Source of the DNA: Panagrolaimus kolymaensis
Taxonomy: Eukaryota > Nematoda > Chromadorea > Rhabditida > Panagrolaimidae
DNA: 64,000 nt
Direction: 5' to 3'
NCBI GenBank assembly: GCA_028622995.1
Contig: JAJQJQ010000045.1
Coordinates: 1 to 64,000, forward strand
The translations under genes and the position numbers were made by a program. Positions 1 through 12,500 of this stretch are shown in pieces; within the stretch, counting starts at the first letter, position 1, and each line of letters begins with the position of its first letter. Below the pieces are notes generated by a model that saw nothing but the letters and a program-made list of their open reading frames with translations, did no database searches and had not been told where the DNA came from.

Positions 1-1212
1 GCCTAAGCCTAAGCTAAGCCTAAGCCTAAGCCTAAGCCTAAGCCTAAGCCTAAGCCTAAGCCTAAGCCTAAGCCTAAGCCTAAGCCTAAGCCTAAGCCTA
101 AGCCTAAGCCTAAGCCTAAGCCTAAGCCTAAGCCTAAGCCTAAGCCTAAGCCTAAGCCTAAGCCTAAGCCTAAGCCTAAGCCTAAGCCTAAGCCTAAGCC
201 TAAGCCTAAGCCTAAGCCTAAGCCTAAGCCTAAGCTAAGCCTAAGCCTAAGCCTAAGCCTAAGCCTAAGCCTAAGCCTAAGCCTAAGCCTAAGCCTAAGC
301 CTAAGCCTAAGCCTAAGCCTAAGCCTAAGCCTAAGCCTAAGCCTAAGCCTAAGCCTAAGCCTAAGCCTAAGCCTAAGCCTAAGCCTAAGCCTAAGCCTAA
401 GCCTAAGCCTAAGCCTAAGCCTAAGCCTAAGCCTAAGCCTAAGCCTAAGCCTAAGCCTAAGCCTAAGCCTAAGCCTAAGCCTAAGCCTAAGCCTAAGCCT
501 AAGCCTAAGCCTAAGCCTAAGCCTAAGCCTAAGCCTAAGCCTAAGCCTAAGCCTAAGCCTAAGCCTAAGCCTAAGCCTAAGCCTAAGCCTAAGCCTAAGC
601 CTAAGCCTAAGCCTAAGCCTAAGCCTAAGCCTAAGCCTAAGCCTAAGCCTAAGCCTAAGCCTAAGCCTAAGCCTAAGCCTAAGCCTAAGCCTAAGCCTAA
701 GCCTAAGCCTAAGCCTAAGCCTAAGCCTAAGCCTAAGCCTAAGCCTAAGCCTAAGCCTAAGCCTAAGCCTAAGCCTAAGCCTAAGCCTAAGCCTAAGCCT
801 AAGCCTAAGCCTAAGCCTAAGCCTAAGCCTAAGCCTAAGCCTAAGCCTAAGCCTAAGCCTAAGCCTAAGCCTAAGCCTAAGCCTAAGCCTAAGCCTAAGC
901 CTAAGCCTAAGCCTAAGCCTAAGCCTAAGCCTAAGCCTAAGCCTAAGCCTAAGCCTAAGCCTAAGCCTAAGCCTAAGCCTAAGCCTAAGCCTAAGCCTAA
1001 GCCTAAGCCTAAGCCTAAGCCTAAGCCTAAGCCTAAGCCTAAGCCTAAGCCTAAGCCTAAGCCTAAGCCTAAGCCTAAGCCTAAGCCTAAGCCTAAGCCT
1101 AAGCCTAAGCCTAAGCCTAAGCCTAAGCCTAAGCCTAAGCCTAAGCCTAAGCCTAAGCCTAAGCCTAAGCCTAAGCCTAAGCCTAAGCCTAAGCCTAAGC
1201 CTAAGCCTAAGC
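1..1212. repeat. Telomere, (GCCTAA)n / (TTAGGC)n
   Basis: About 200 uninterrupted copies of GCCTAA, the complement of the nematode telomere unit TTAGGC. The C-rich strand reads 5' to 3' from the left edge, as expected for a left chromosome end. Two units are 5-mers (GCTAA) at 13-17 and 234-238. The array stops sharply at 1212 and passes into unique sequence without a degenerate subtelomeric zone. Confidence 0.98.
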
Positions 1213-1248
1213 AACATAGACACTTAGAGAAAAATGCTTATCTATAAC

Positions 1249-1820
1249 CAGCGCTGGCGGTTTTCGGTTTTTCGGTTCGGTTTTCGGTGCATTTTCGGTT
1301 CGGTTTTCGGTGAACCGAACCGAACCGAAAATCGAAAACCGAAAATATCGGTTTTCGGTTCAAACCGAAAATATCGGTTTTCGGTTCAAACCGAAAAACC
1401 GAAAACCGATAAGCTTCGGTTTCGGTTCGGTTAACCGAAACCGAAAACCGAAAAAATTCGGTTTTTAACCGAAAAAATCGATTTTTCGGTTCGGTTTGAT
1501 GAAAAATTGGTGGTTAAGAATCTAAGTTTTTTTTATTAAAAATACGAAAATTTGGTTAAAAAGGCTTAGAAACAAGTAAAAATACATAAAAAAGACAAAA
1601 ATATGCCTTATTTTTTACTTTTATTCAAAAATTAACGTTAAAAAAATTCAAAAAAAAATTTTTTAAACCGAACCGATAACCGAAAATTTAGACTGAAAAA
1701 CCGAAAACCGAGAAGCTTCGGTTCGATTTTAAAACCGAAAAACCGAAAACCGATAAGTTCGGTTTCGGTTCGGTTCACCGAAACCAAAAACCGAAGGATT
1801 TCGGTAAACCGCCAGCGCTG
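1249..1820. mobile_element. hAT-type MITE 1 (572 bp), CGGTTTT-rich
   Basis: Begins CAGCGCTGGCGG and ends CCGCCAGCGCTG, so the termini are perfect inverted repeats. The element is flanked by a perfect 8-bp direct repeat TCTATAAC (1241-1248 and 1821-1828), the target-duplication length of hAT transposases. It has no coding capacity. Both ends are filled with runs of CGGTTTT/CGGTTCGG and their complements, making the element self-complementary; the middle (about 1500-1650) is AT-rich. It sits 36 bp from the last telomere unit. Confidence 0.93.
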
Positions 1821-1828
1821 TCTATAAC

Positions 1829-2904
1829 CACAGGTGGGCAGCAAAGTGCGAAATTTTTTGAAATTGTGCGGGGAGCACCAAAATCCAATACCACGTGCGT
1901 CTATAAGCCAAAACCATTAAAACTGTCTTCAGATTCGTGATCAGGGACCTCGAAAACCTCTGGGTAGTCAAATATAAGATCAAAACATGGAAATCGACTT
2001 TTTCGAAATGTTCCATCAATGGTCGAATCTTAGAAAAAACGACTTCTATAACAGTATTTTCTCTCTTGATTTAACCCAAGCTAAAAGCATAAATAAAATA
2101 TTAAATTTTGCATATTTTCAAAAAACATTGTACCATATTCTCTTTGAAGCTTTTAAAAGCTTTTTCTTTTTTTTATAACTATTTACAAACAATCAAATTT
2201 TACTTATAGATGCAGAATGACATCGGCGCATCATAAGAATAAGGCTATTTCTGTAATTTAGTTCCCTCAAAAATAAAAACAATAGATTTTTTTAAGTTTA
2301 AAAAGCTACTTCATGGTTTTTTTTGATTATTTTAATTTTAACTTAAATTTTAAAAAAAGGGTTTATCGTATTTCATTTCCAAAACAATGGCAAGAGGAAT
2401 AATAGTATGTAAATTAAAGCAAAATGATAAATTCATGCTAAAAATTTTCCTTTTTATTCTATTTATCAAAATTCTATTTTTCTATGTAAAATCTGGATTG
2501 TTTTTGATAATATTTTTTGTTTTCCACGAAAGAATAGGCTTTATTGAAGTTTTTCTTTTTGCATTTTTGTTTATTTTTAATAAAGCCGATAGTTTATTTT
2601 TTTAGCTTAAAGATATAATAATTCCATAAATTTTTTTAAAAGTTTTTTTTGTTTATTTTTCCCCATGCCATTTTTTTACCATTTTTTAAATAAAACGTTT
2701 GCATTTTTCATTACATGTTTTTAAAATTATGCTTGCTATAAATTGAAGTGTGTATTTGAAACTTTATATTATTTATAAATTTTACTAATAAATATTTTGA
2801 CACACATACTTAAATAAAATGAAGCAAAAATTGTACTTTCAAAAGTAAGCCTATATTTTTTTTATAAATTTACAACTAAAAAAATAAATAATATTTTTTG
2901 TTTT
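1829..2904. other. Subtelomeric unique AT-rich spacer
   Basis: No supported gene. Short low-complexity ORFs rich in Phe, Ile, Leu and Lys are present on both strands but show no domain, signal or splice structure. It contains the 3' flank of the TBC/propeller gene that ends at 2905. Confidence 0.6.
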
Positions 2905-5900
2905 TTATTTTCCAAATATTGTTCGTCTACGCCCATGAATACTCATATCTACAAGGGGATCATTAATCCATAAACCAGTGTTTTTTTCCTTTTTCCATCG
3001 AAGTATAGCTTCTTCATCTCCATAATTTCCTGCACCCGTAATAACAATATTTTCATTATCATACTTTGTTAAAGTTATACAACGAACGGGTTTATCAGAA
3101 ATTTTAATTTTCATTTGTAAATTCATTGTTATAGCGCATTTTCTAAAAGAAATTTATTGTCTTAAAAAAATTTATTTTTGGAGTTAGAACTTACATTTCT
3201 GATTCTTCAACACTGGATCCCATTTCTCCCTCTTCATCTGCCTCGATTAAAGTTTGATGATCGGAAACTAAAAATAAATTTTTTATTTAATAAAAATTTT
3301 TCTATTTTTTTGTTACGTTTCTTACTATTATCTTTAACAGCTACAATAACTGGATCATCAAAATTTAAATCTTTTCTACGCAATTTGGGTAAATCTTTTT
3401 GATCCACTGAAGTTTCTTGTGATGTTTGACTTGAACATGCTACTTCCGTGGAACAACTACCTTCAGCATCCTCATGTTTTTCATCAACGCTTATAGCTGT
3501 TAAAGAATTAGTTAATGATGAACGTTGGCAATTATTAACACTCAATTCGCATGGACCAAACGCATTGAATGACATTTTACGCACAGGAATTTGAACGAGT
3601 TTCGAACTATGTGGAGGAGATCGATCAAATATTTCTTCTTCAATTAAACCAATTTCATCGGGGCCTAGAAAAGTTTGAAATAATAAAAAAAATTTATTTA
3701 ATAACACCATTTGAAATATGCAAAATTTTGGACCTGAGAAAAAATTGTAGGAAATTTAAAATTTTAGAAAGTAAAAAATAAATATTTTATGTTAGCATTT
3801 TTTTTTATTTTTCGAATAGAAAACGTTTTTTGATTTTGATCAAAAAGAAAGAAAAAATTATTAAATTTATTTTAAAAATTTTTTTACCATCGCCTTCTGG
3901 ATATACTTCAAACATATCATCATATTCCATTGAAGCACCAGTACTAAATATGGGCGATTCCTTTTCTTCAATTTGTGTACTTCCAGCCTCATTACTTTCA
4001 TCAATGGTTGGTACACTTGTTGCAAAACAATCATCCGAACCAAAACTTTTTGTTGGAGATTTTTTTGGCCCTCCACCAAATTCTTCCGCAAATACTGAAG
4101 ACACCGCTGAATCAATGCTATTTGTTTTTTCTACTGGCATTTTAGGTCGTGGACTAAATCGATTAAAAGTTTTTGATCTTTGTATATTCGCATTCAATGG
4201 TTTGGTGATGGAAGATCTCGATGAAATTGAATTAGATTTCATTGTTTCATTTGCTGAATCGATGCTTATCGATCGCACAGGCGCCACAGAAACACTATAT
4301 TTTTTTGTGCTTTGATCAATGATAACAGAAATTTTTCTTGTTTCTCTTTCCCTTGGCGAACATTCCCTTTCACTTGTATGTTCCTCGACTTGAGTTTCTC
4401 TTAAAGTTGGAATATAATACATATTTTGTCGATGGATTGGAATAGTATGGGATAAATTATTGATGGGTGAAAGTCGTTTTCCAGCTGGATATTTATGTAA
4501 GCTGAATGAAACCTCATTCGAAGAGTTTGGCCGAGGCTTAACAATACTGCTGAGAGTGGGTCCATAAAATTGATCAACAACAGCTAATTTACTTTCAACA
4601 TTATTGGGTTGGACATTATATAACATTAAATATCCATCAACGGTTCCAATCCAAATTTCATTATCAAAATAAAGAATGGTATTTATTTCAACCATTTCAA
4701 GATCATCATGTTCATCAAATGAGGGCTTACTAAAAATATATATGTGTATTTCAGCTTAAAAATTTTCATATTTGTAAGTTTTTACCGATGGCTATGATCA
4801 TATGTGACATCAAATAATAATTGGCATTCACTATTTTTCCATAATTGAATTAGCGAACTATGAGCAGTGATAACCCATACACCATATTCAGAATCACATA
4901 AAGCTCGAATTTTTTCAAACATTGGAACTGTGCTTCCTGCAGCTGATGCAGCAACATAAATATTTCCAACCGTTGATAAAGTGCTGCAAAAAAAAAATTA
5001 CGTTTTCAAGCTTAAAAAAATTAAAAATTTGAAAATTTACTTTTTGTTAAGAATAACAATTTTACATGCAACTGCCAAATAGAGATTATCTTCAACTATG
5101 ATTGCATCGGTAATTGGAGCCGCAGAAATTGGAAGATGATATAAATCCAAAACTGATGGAGCTTTATTAAAAGCATCTTCAAGCATGGTTAATGTTCCAT
5201 TTGCAAGCATAGCATAAAGTTTATTTTCAGAATGAATTAATTTTAATGCAACATCATTTAATTTTAATTCCCATAAAATTTGACTAAAAATTAAAAATTT
5301 TAAATAATATTTTCCTTTTTTCCTTGCATTTTTTTTACCCTTTTCCATTATTAAAATGTATGGCGATAATATATCCAGAAAGTAAAGAAATGAAAGCCAT
5401 TTCGCTTCCATAAATTACCATCGAAACGGGTTTGCAATCAAATTCAAGATCGATCATATTTAAATTTGCTGCTCCACCTTCCTTGAAAAAGGTAATCATT
5501 GCAAGTTTTCCACGCTTTTGATTTCCTGCACAAACATATCCAATTCCATCTTCACCAAAATCTGATGAAAATACTATGCAATCCACGGGCAAATCACAAA
5601 GTTTATCAGAATTGGCTTTTTTGGAATCAGAATACTAAAAAAAGAAAAAAAATCTTAAAATTAAAAAAAAATTTGAAAATTAGATATGCAAAATTTTAGA
5701 AACTACAAAAAATAGTAAACTTTTTATTTTGAGACAAAAAACTTACATCTCCAAGCATATCCCTAATTTGTTGCCTCTTTAAAAGCCGTTCTTGTAAAAT
5801 TGCCAAATATGTTTTTTGTTTATGAGCCAATTGGCTTTTACTTGGAAATGATGAAAGTTCATCAAAAGCATGTTGAATGAGGCCATCCGCATCATAAGTC

Positions 5901-8900
5901 AATCGAACGGCAGCTTTTAAAACTTTTATAACCGAAATTGTATCATGTCGGGCAAGAATTTCTTCTTCATACAAACCAAGTAAAGCGATGGAAATTCGAA
6001 ATAATATTTTACTTCCTTCCAATAAAAAGCAATCCCAAATTCGAAGCATAGTTTGAAATGGAACTGCATCAAAAAATAATGCTAAAAACCAATTTAATGT
6101 TATCGTGGTAAGATCAATATCAAATTCTTCCAAATGTGCTGCAAGGCGAGGATATCGACGTTCAAGAATTTCTTTTAGCACTTCTTGATCCGCTTGAGCT
6201 CCAGTGAGAGATTGATCAAAATATGAGGAATCAAAAAGTTTTTCTGTTATCGCAATTAAAAACCAAAATGCATCTTCGGGTGATACAAAAAGCAGCGCCG
6301 TGGCCGAAATAAAATTCATTCCTTGACAATATCCAAGTGTAGGATTATGCAAACAATACGCACGTAAAATAGCTTGCAAATGTGTTACTCCTTTACACGA
6401 GGCACCCATAAAATGAATATTATTTGGCATAGTTCGAAGTAAATCCAAATTTATTTGTTTTTGATGGATGTTTATGTACTGAAAAATAGCTTTATTAAAA
6501 TTTAGTTTCTTAATTTCTCAAATTTTGGATTAAATTCCAAAAAAAATTTCTAGTTTTTTTAATGAAAAAAAATAGGAATAAATTTTAAAAATAAAACTTT
6601 TTTCGTTTGGGATTTAGGATTGCATTTGTTGACTAACCTGTTTTTCAGCGGCGGTGCCTTGACTTTGGCACAAGTTACGATAATAATAATTTCCATATTT
6701 ACTCTTAATATCTGCCACTTGTTGGTTAATTAAAACCCTCCAAACTTTGGATCTCATTGAACGAGGAATTCCAGCGCGACAAAGTTGTCGATTTTCATGC
6801 TGAAATTTTTATTATTTCTGTTATATATAAAATTGCAATTTTAAAAGTAAAAATACTGTTTTTTTTACATTTAAATGGAAGAAATAACTTTTTTTTAAAA
6901 TATTTTGAATTTAAACTCTTACATTATTTTCAATTACACAATGCTCTTTATAAAGGATGGAATGCCATTTGCGTTTTCTTGCAACATAACCATCCGATTG
7001 ACTTTGATAATGTTGATGAAGTTGAGTGCAAATATAATGAATGGCAAGAGGGGTTTCTTCAAAAAAGTGACGAAATCCATATTCATCTATGTGGAAAGCA
7101 TCCTTGGAGCCTAGGCTTTCAAACGTAGGCAAAGTTGGATCACTTTCTCTTGCAGCGAATAATAACTTTTTTACACGATGTTCATGAACATTTCCACCAA
7201 ATAATTTTACTTGAACCGCATCGAATCCACTATGCTCATAAAGTGGGATTCGAACACACGATTGAAGTAAAAATACATATTCCTTTTTAAAACTTTCCAT
7301 TTCGGATTCTAATCGATTTACATCTCTAAAATTTTTTAAATAAATATATCACATTATTTTTAAAAAATTTATATTTTTCGTTAAAAAGTAATGCGAATAA
7401 CTTACTTTTTCATTTCATCCAATTTTTTCTCAGCTGTATGATGTCTATCATTCAAACGTAAAATTTCGGCATTCAAAAATTTATTTTGAGCTGATTGACT
7501 GGTATCACTAAAATTAATAATATTGTTGGATTCAATTCGCCATTTTGGTCGAGAGCAATTTTTAAAAAAAATCACTACTTCGAAACACATGATTTTTTTT
7601 TGTCGTGACTCAAAGTCAGAATGGTTTTTGTTAAGAAAACGAGAAAAAAAATAAGAAAGCCTCCTCAAAAAGATGAAAGCAAAAAGTTACACATAAATTA
7701 AAAAATCACAAAAACATTTTTATTTTCTCAATGTTTATGCTTTTATATTTTTTGTTTGTCGTCGGCTGCTTTTAGAAAATGGCCATCTCGGAAAAAGTTG
7801 TTGTTTCTCAATTTATAAAAAAAATGGTTTATGGTGACTCTGATTGTTGAGCCCCAAAAAACTAACAATATATTTCCAAAAATTTAGCCGTTTCTTAATT
7901 TTTATATTTTAGCTTTTTAAATTTCCAAGAATTTGATCGTCGCTTTTAAACTTTTTTAATTTAAATTATTCTTACCCATTGGATGAAAAATTCGTTATTT
8001 GCTTTAATCGTTCAACTTCCCGTAAAAGTTCCCGCTTTTCTCCATTTAAAATTTCAATTTGTTCTTTTTGTCGATCATTTACTAATCGAAGTAATGTAAC
8101 TTCAGTAATAAGTTGATCAGCTTTATTTGTATCTGAACAAATTGATTCATTATCACTATTGTATGTGGAAGTCGTACTTGATGATGACGAAGTTTCATGG
8201 GGTGAAGAAGATTTGGAATATATTGAATCCGCAGTGGTATCATTTGATGAACCAGCATCAACCGAACTATAAAAAAGTTTAAGAATTATGCAATTTTTTT
8301 TGAAATTTCTCAAATCTTTTAAAATATGCAAATTTTCAAAAAAATATGCTGCTTTTTTTCAAAAGAAACAAAAATCGACAAAAAAATTTTAAAGTCCACT
8401 CATTATTTTGAATAGTAATCATTTTTTAAAGAAATTATGCAAATTTATTAGTCTCTGAATTTTTTTAGGTTTTTTTATGCTAAAATTTTACCATGATTCA
8501 ATTTGACTTTGTTCATGCACCCATGAAGTTATCCAATCATTTAACCATAAAGGTGCAGATTTTTTCCTCAAAATTGGAAGTGGTGGAGTTATGTATGGTT
8601 TTGGTGGAGTTTTAGCTTCAGATTCTTCATCAATGGAATGAGTGGTGGAAGTAGTTGAATCTTCTCGCTTAATTATCTTCCCAGGATTATCAGATTTCAT
8701 TCGACGAAGTTTCGCGGCTTCAACGTCGGGTAAAAATTGAGGGGCTAAAATTAATTTTCAAAACTTTTTTTAGTTTCCTTTATTTTTTCCGTCTTACGCT
8801 TAACATATTTAAAACTTTTAGATTTTCGATTAATTTTTCGTGGTTTTTGCATTTTCATTTTTGAAACCAAATCCGTTTTTTCTTCATCACTTTGGGAACT

Positions 8901-9554
8901 TTGACTTCGAGATCGGCGGCGGCGAATATTGCTCCAAATTAAATTTGGAAGTGATTTTTCATTATTGTCATTTATATCCTTATCCCTTCGATATTGTAAA
9001 GCTTGAAGCCAACATGCCGCACATCCCTCATTATCAGCTTCCAATTCATATTTTTTATCGTCCGCACTAAAAAAATTAATTCTTTAAATTTCGATCTCAA
9101 AAAAATATATTTTAATTATTAAAACTTACTGAACAACAAACCCTTTGGGATTATTTTCAGCTACGGTGCAAGCAGAATTTTTAAGCAAAATAACTCCAAT
9201 TCGACCAGCTTTTTTATTGAAATCATTTTTATCTCGATAATAAACTAATCGATTTTCAAATTCATCTAATCCAAAATAAAACTTTTTCTTTGAATGCAAA
9301 AATGTGAAAGCTTAAAAATAAAAGGTTTTTTAGTTCAAAAATTTCTTGAAATGAATTTTAAAAAATATATTTTTATTTTATAAATTTAAAATACTTTGCC
9401 TACCTCCTTGCCATTTTAATGATAAATATCCTTCAAGCGAATACCATTCTTCCGATTTTCCAGAAATTATGGTGGAAGCTTGAGAAGTCATAGAAATGGA
9501 TGGAGTTTTAAAGAATGAGCCTCGTGGTTGTGGTGATAAATGAGCAGACGACAT
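2905..9554 (-). CDS. tbc-2: TBC-2/TBC1D2-type RabGAP fused to a JIP/ARHGEF10-like beta-propeller
   Basis: Sixteen exons on the minus strand: 9554-9404, 9310-9130, 9066-8798, 8744-8492, 8266-7976, 7507-7406, 7325-6923, 6799-6638, 6478-5747, 5634-5339, 5283-5041, 4983-4786, 4729-3888, 3664-3326, 3267-3195, 3142-2905. The sum is 4773 nt, in frame, 1590 aa. Order: PH domain (about residues 35-150), Ser-rich linker, coiled coil (about 345-440, ending in a run like KREKREL), then a TBC domain (about 550-840) with the arginine-finger motif INLDLLRT and glutamine-finger motif GYCQGMNF. The family activates GTP hydrolysis on Rab GTPases of endosomes. The TBC exon splices in phase 0 to blades with WIGTVDGYLMLYNV and LANGTLTML motifs, typical of JIP3/4 and ARHGEF10 propellers; a 350-residue Ser-rich insert precedes the last blade (DEEAILRW). 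As I recall them, human TBC1D2 and C. elegans TBC-2 are near 910 aa and end soon after TBC, so the propeller is extra. Separate genes or an alternative last exon remain possible. Confidence 0.85.
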
Positions 9555-12500
9555 TTTTTAGACTTTTATTTTTTATTGTTGTTGTTGCATTCAATAAAAA
9601 TATTCCTCTCTTTCTTTATTCTTTTCTTCTTTATTTATTTTTTCCTAAAGAAACTTGCTTGTTATTATTATTTATTTTCTAGCATGTTTCAGCAAAAAAA
9701 CGAAATGAAAAAACAACAAAAATCACGGTAAATGTTTTTTCGAGGAACATTTCGTTAACGGATTTATTTTATTTGTATGGTTTGCTACTTATTACTGACC
9801 CATTACGGATATGGATATTACATATTTGCATGACTAATATCCTGGCTGTGGGATTTTGAAAGAAAAAAATGTATTTCTTAACAAAGAAATAATGGAATTG
9901 AAAGCGGACACTTGGGAAGCTAACTTGCTTGCCAGATGAACAAATAATTAAAGAAGATTTTTTGTATAAAATGAATCATCGTTGGCTAATAAGTGTCCAA
10001 GAAAAAAAGATGGTTGATGAAACAAATGGGAAAGAAGATTCAGCACAAAAACGTAAAAAACTAGCCAATGGGATCTAAAATAATGAGAGAGAAAAGTTGC
10101 AAAGTTTTAAAATTTTGGACAAAAATGAAGAAAAAAAAATAGGAAAATGTCGCACAAATTCAAATGGGTTTTAAACTTTAGAAAAAATGATGTTTGAAAC
10201 TTTTAATTTCAATATACTCGGAACTTCCGTAGCAGGACGTTTTTTTTTCTGAATTTTAGCATAAATTTGGAGATCAAAAAAAAAATTGTTCCGTATTGAA
10301 AATGATGATTCATTATTTTTTTAGATGTCACATGAAAACACTAACATTATTTCCAAGCAAAAAAGTGTGTATATAATTTTCTTTATAAACGAGAATTTCC
10401 CAATGCTTAGCGTAAGAAAAAAGCATCCGGAGCCACGGCAGATAAAAAAATCTATATTTAATAGTACAAAAAAATAATTTTAAAAATATTCATAAAATGT
10501 TGCTAACGTTTCTTATTAATTTATCGATTAGCATTAATCAAAAAACTGAATTTTAGAAAAATAAAATTTTAAAGTCAAAAAAGGGGGTTTCAGAAAGTGA
10601 AAACAATTTAGAGCTCAAAGTAAAACCAAAGCAAATGAAAAAAAAAGTAAGAAGGAAGCGCTTAAAAAAATAAAGAGCTCAAACCTCAAAAAAAAAAATA
10701 GAAAGGCCCATACTTGATGATCATATTTTTTGAACCATTAAGTTCATCAAAAAATCAAGCACCTCAAAAAACGCTTTTTACACCTTGAAAACCCCTTGTC
10801 TTTTTTTGATATCGGGGAAATTTAAATTTTTAATAAGTTTTAATCCCTTCCAAAAGCGCTTATACACACATTGATTCACAGATTTGAATTAAAACGAGGA
10901 AAAGAAATTAAATAAATGTTTGCAACCAAAGATCTCGCAAAATTTGATTTTTTGTTTCGACCAAAAAAAGATTTTTTTTGTATCAAAAATGAAAAAAAGA
11001 AGGGAAAATAATTTTTATTTCAGAAATTAAAAAAAAATTATGTCTGTGCAAACATTAGTTAGCTTTTTTCTTTGTTTAAAAAAATTTTTTGGATTCAAAA
11101 CTGTTTTATGTTTTAAAAAATTATTTTTAAGCTTAATTTTTCTTGTTGATTTTTTTGGATGTTTTTGCCAAAAAACCAAAAGTATATATTTGAAACATTA
11201 ATTTTTTAGTATTAAAATAAATATTAGTTATTTTTCGAGAACCTAAAAGAAGAAGGAAGTTGTTTTTAGGTAGATAAAACATCAATGGTTGAAAAGTAGG
11301 AGAGAAATTAAAAAAAATTAGTTTATATAATTTTTAAACTAAAGAAAACTACAGTATCTCAAAAAAAAAAAAGAAGAAGAGAAGCTCAAAGAAAATTAAG
11401 TCAAGAAAAAAATGCTTTGGATTTTTGAAAACAGCTAAAACTAGAAATTGAAAAGTGTAAGATTGGTTGTTTTTTTTTTTGCAAAATTTCCTCCAAAAAA
11501 AGCACAGATGGCAAATATTAAACTTTAAGTGCATTGGTTTTTTTGATTGTTTTACAACGATGCAAATTTTGAAAATATCCTTCAAACGCTGTACATAAAT
11601 AGCAAGAATATCTCGAAATTGGCACTGATATGCAACACTTGAAGAAATAATTAAAAAACATAAGTATCACGGAGAAAAAAATAACGCCCAATAAAGAATA
11701 TTCAAAAAAAAAATTTGGAAACTAACATTTTTTAGGACTTGAAAATCCGTAAGCTGGATATAACTTAACAAAACATTGTTTATGAAAATTTAATTTAGAA
11801 GGTTACAGTTATATAAAATATCTCAAAAACAATCATATCGATTTTTTGAAAAAAGAAAACTATTTTTTTAATTACATAAAAAAATAATAATTGCCCGCCA
11901 AAACCTATGTAAAAAATTAATCCCTTTAAAAAAAAAGCTTTATCCGATTTTGCAAAAAAGTAAAAACTAAAGTAAGTATGGAAGGGCTTGAACAAAGTGA
12001 TACAACATATAACTACTATAAAAAGGGTGATGGGATTAAAAAAATACGAAATTTATCATTAATTTTTTCATATAAAAAACACAGAAGAGTTTATTTTTTC
12101 AAAATGGATAAGAAATTTTAAAAAAAATTTTTTAGGCGAATTAAAAATCTTAAACGATAATTTTTGCACGAAAATACGAAAAAAAACTAACAAAACCATG
12201 AAAAGATAAATCACAAGTCTTTTTATTAGGTTTTAACAAAAAAAATTATTTTATTATTGACTTAAAAATTTAGAAAAAAAATCTCACTGGATTTAAAAAA
12301 AAATGAAAAAAGTGACTAAAAATAAATGTGGCAAACAAAGGTAGCAAAAAAAACTATGATTGGATTCAATATATCTGTGTTTGATTTACTCAAAGCTATG
12401 GACGTGGACGACGTAAAAATAATGAAAATGAAATTTTAAAAAAATAAAAAGAAAAAAATGGCTTTGAAATGCGGTTAATTTTATTTTGTTTGTTGGATAC

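Noticed and set aside
9..1223. 404-codon open frame through the telomere on the minus strand
   Set aside because: Artefact of the hexamer TTAGGC, which encodes Leu-Gly or Leu-Arg repeats with no stop; not a gene.
2387..2605. 72-codon hydrophobic frame downstream of the TBC gene
   Set aside because: Phe/Ile/Leu-rich from T-runs; no upstream splice acceptor or recognisable domain.
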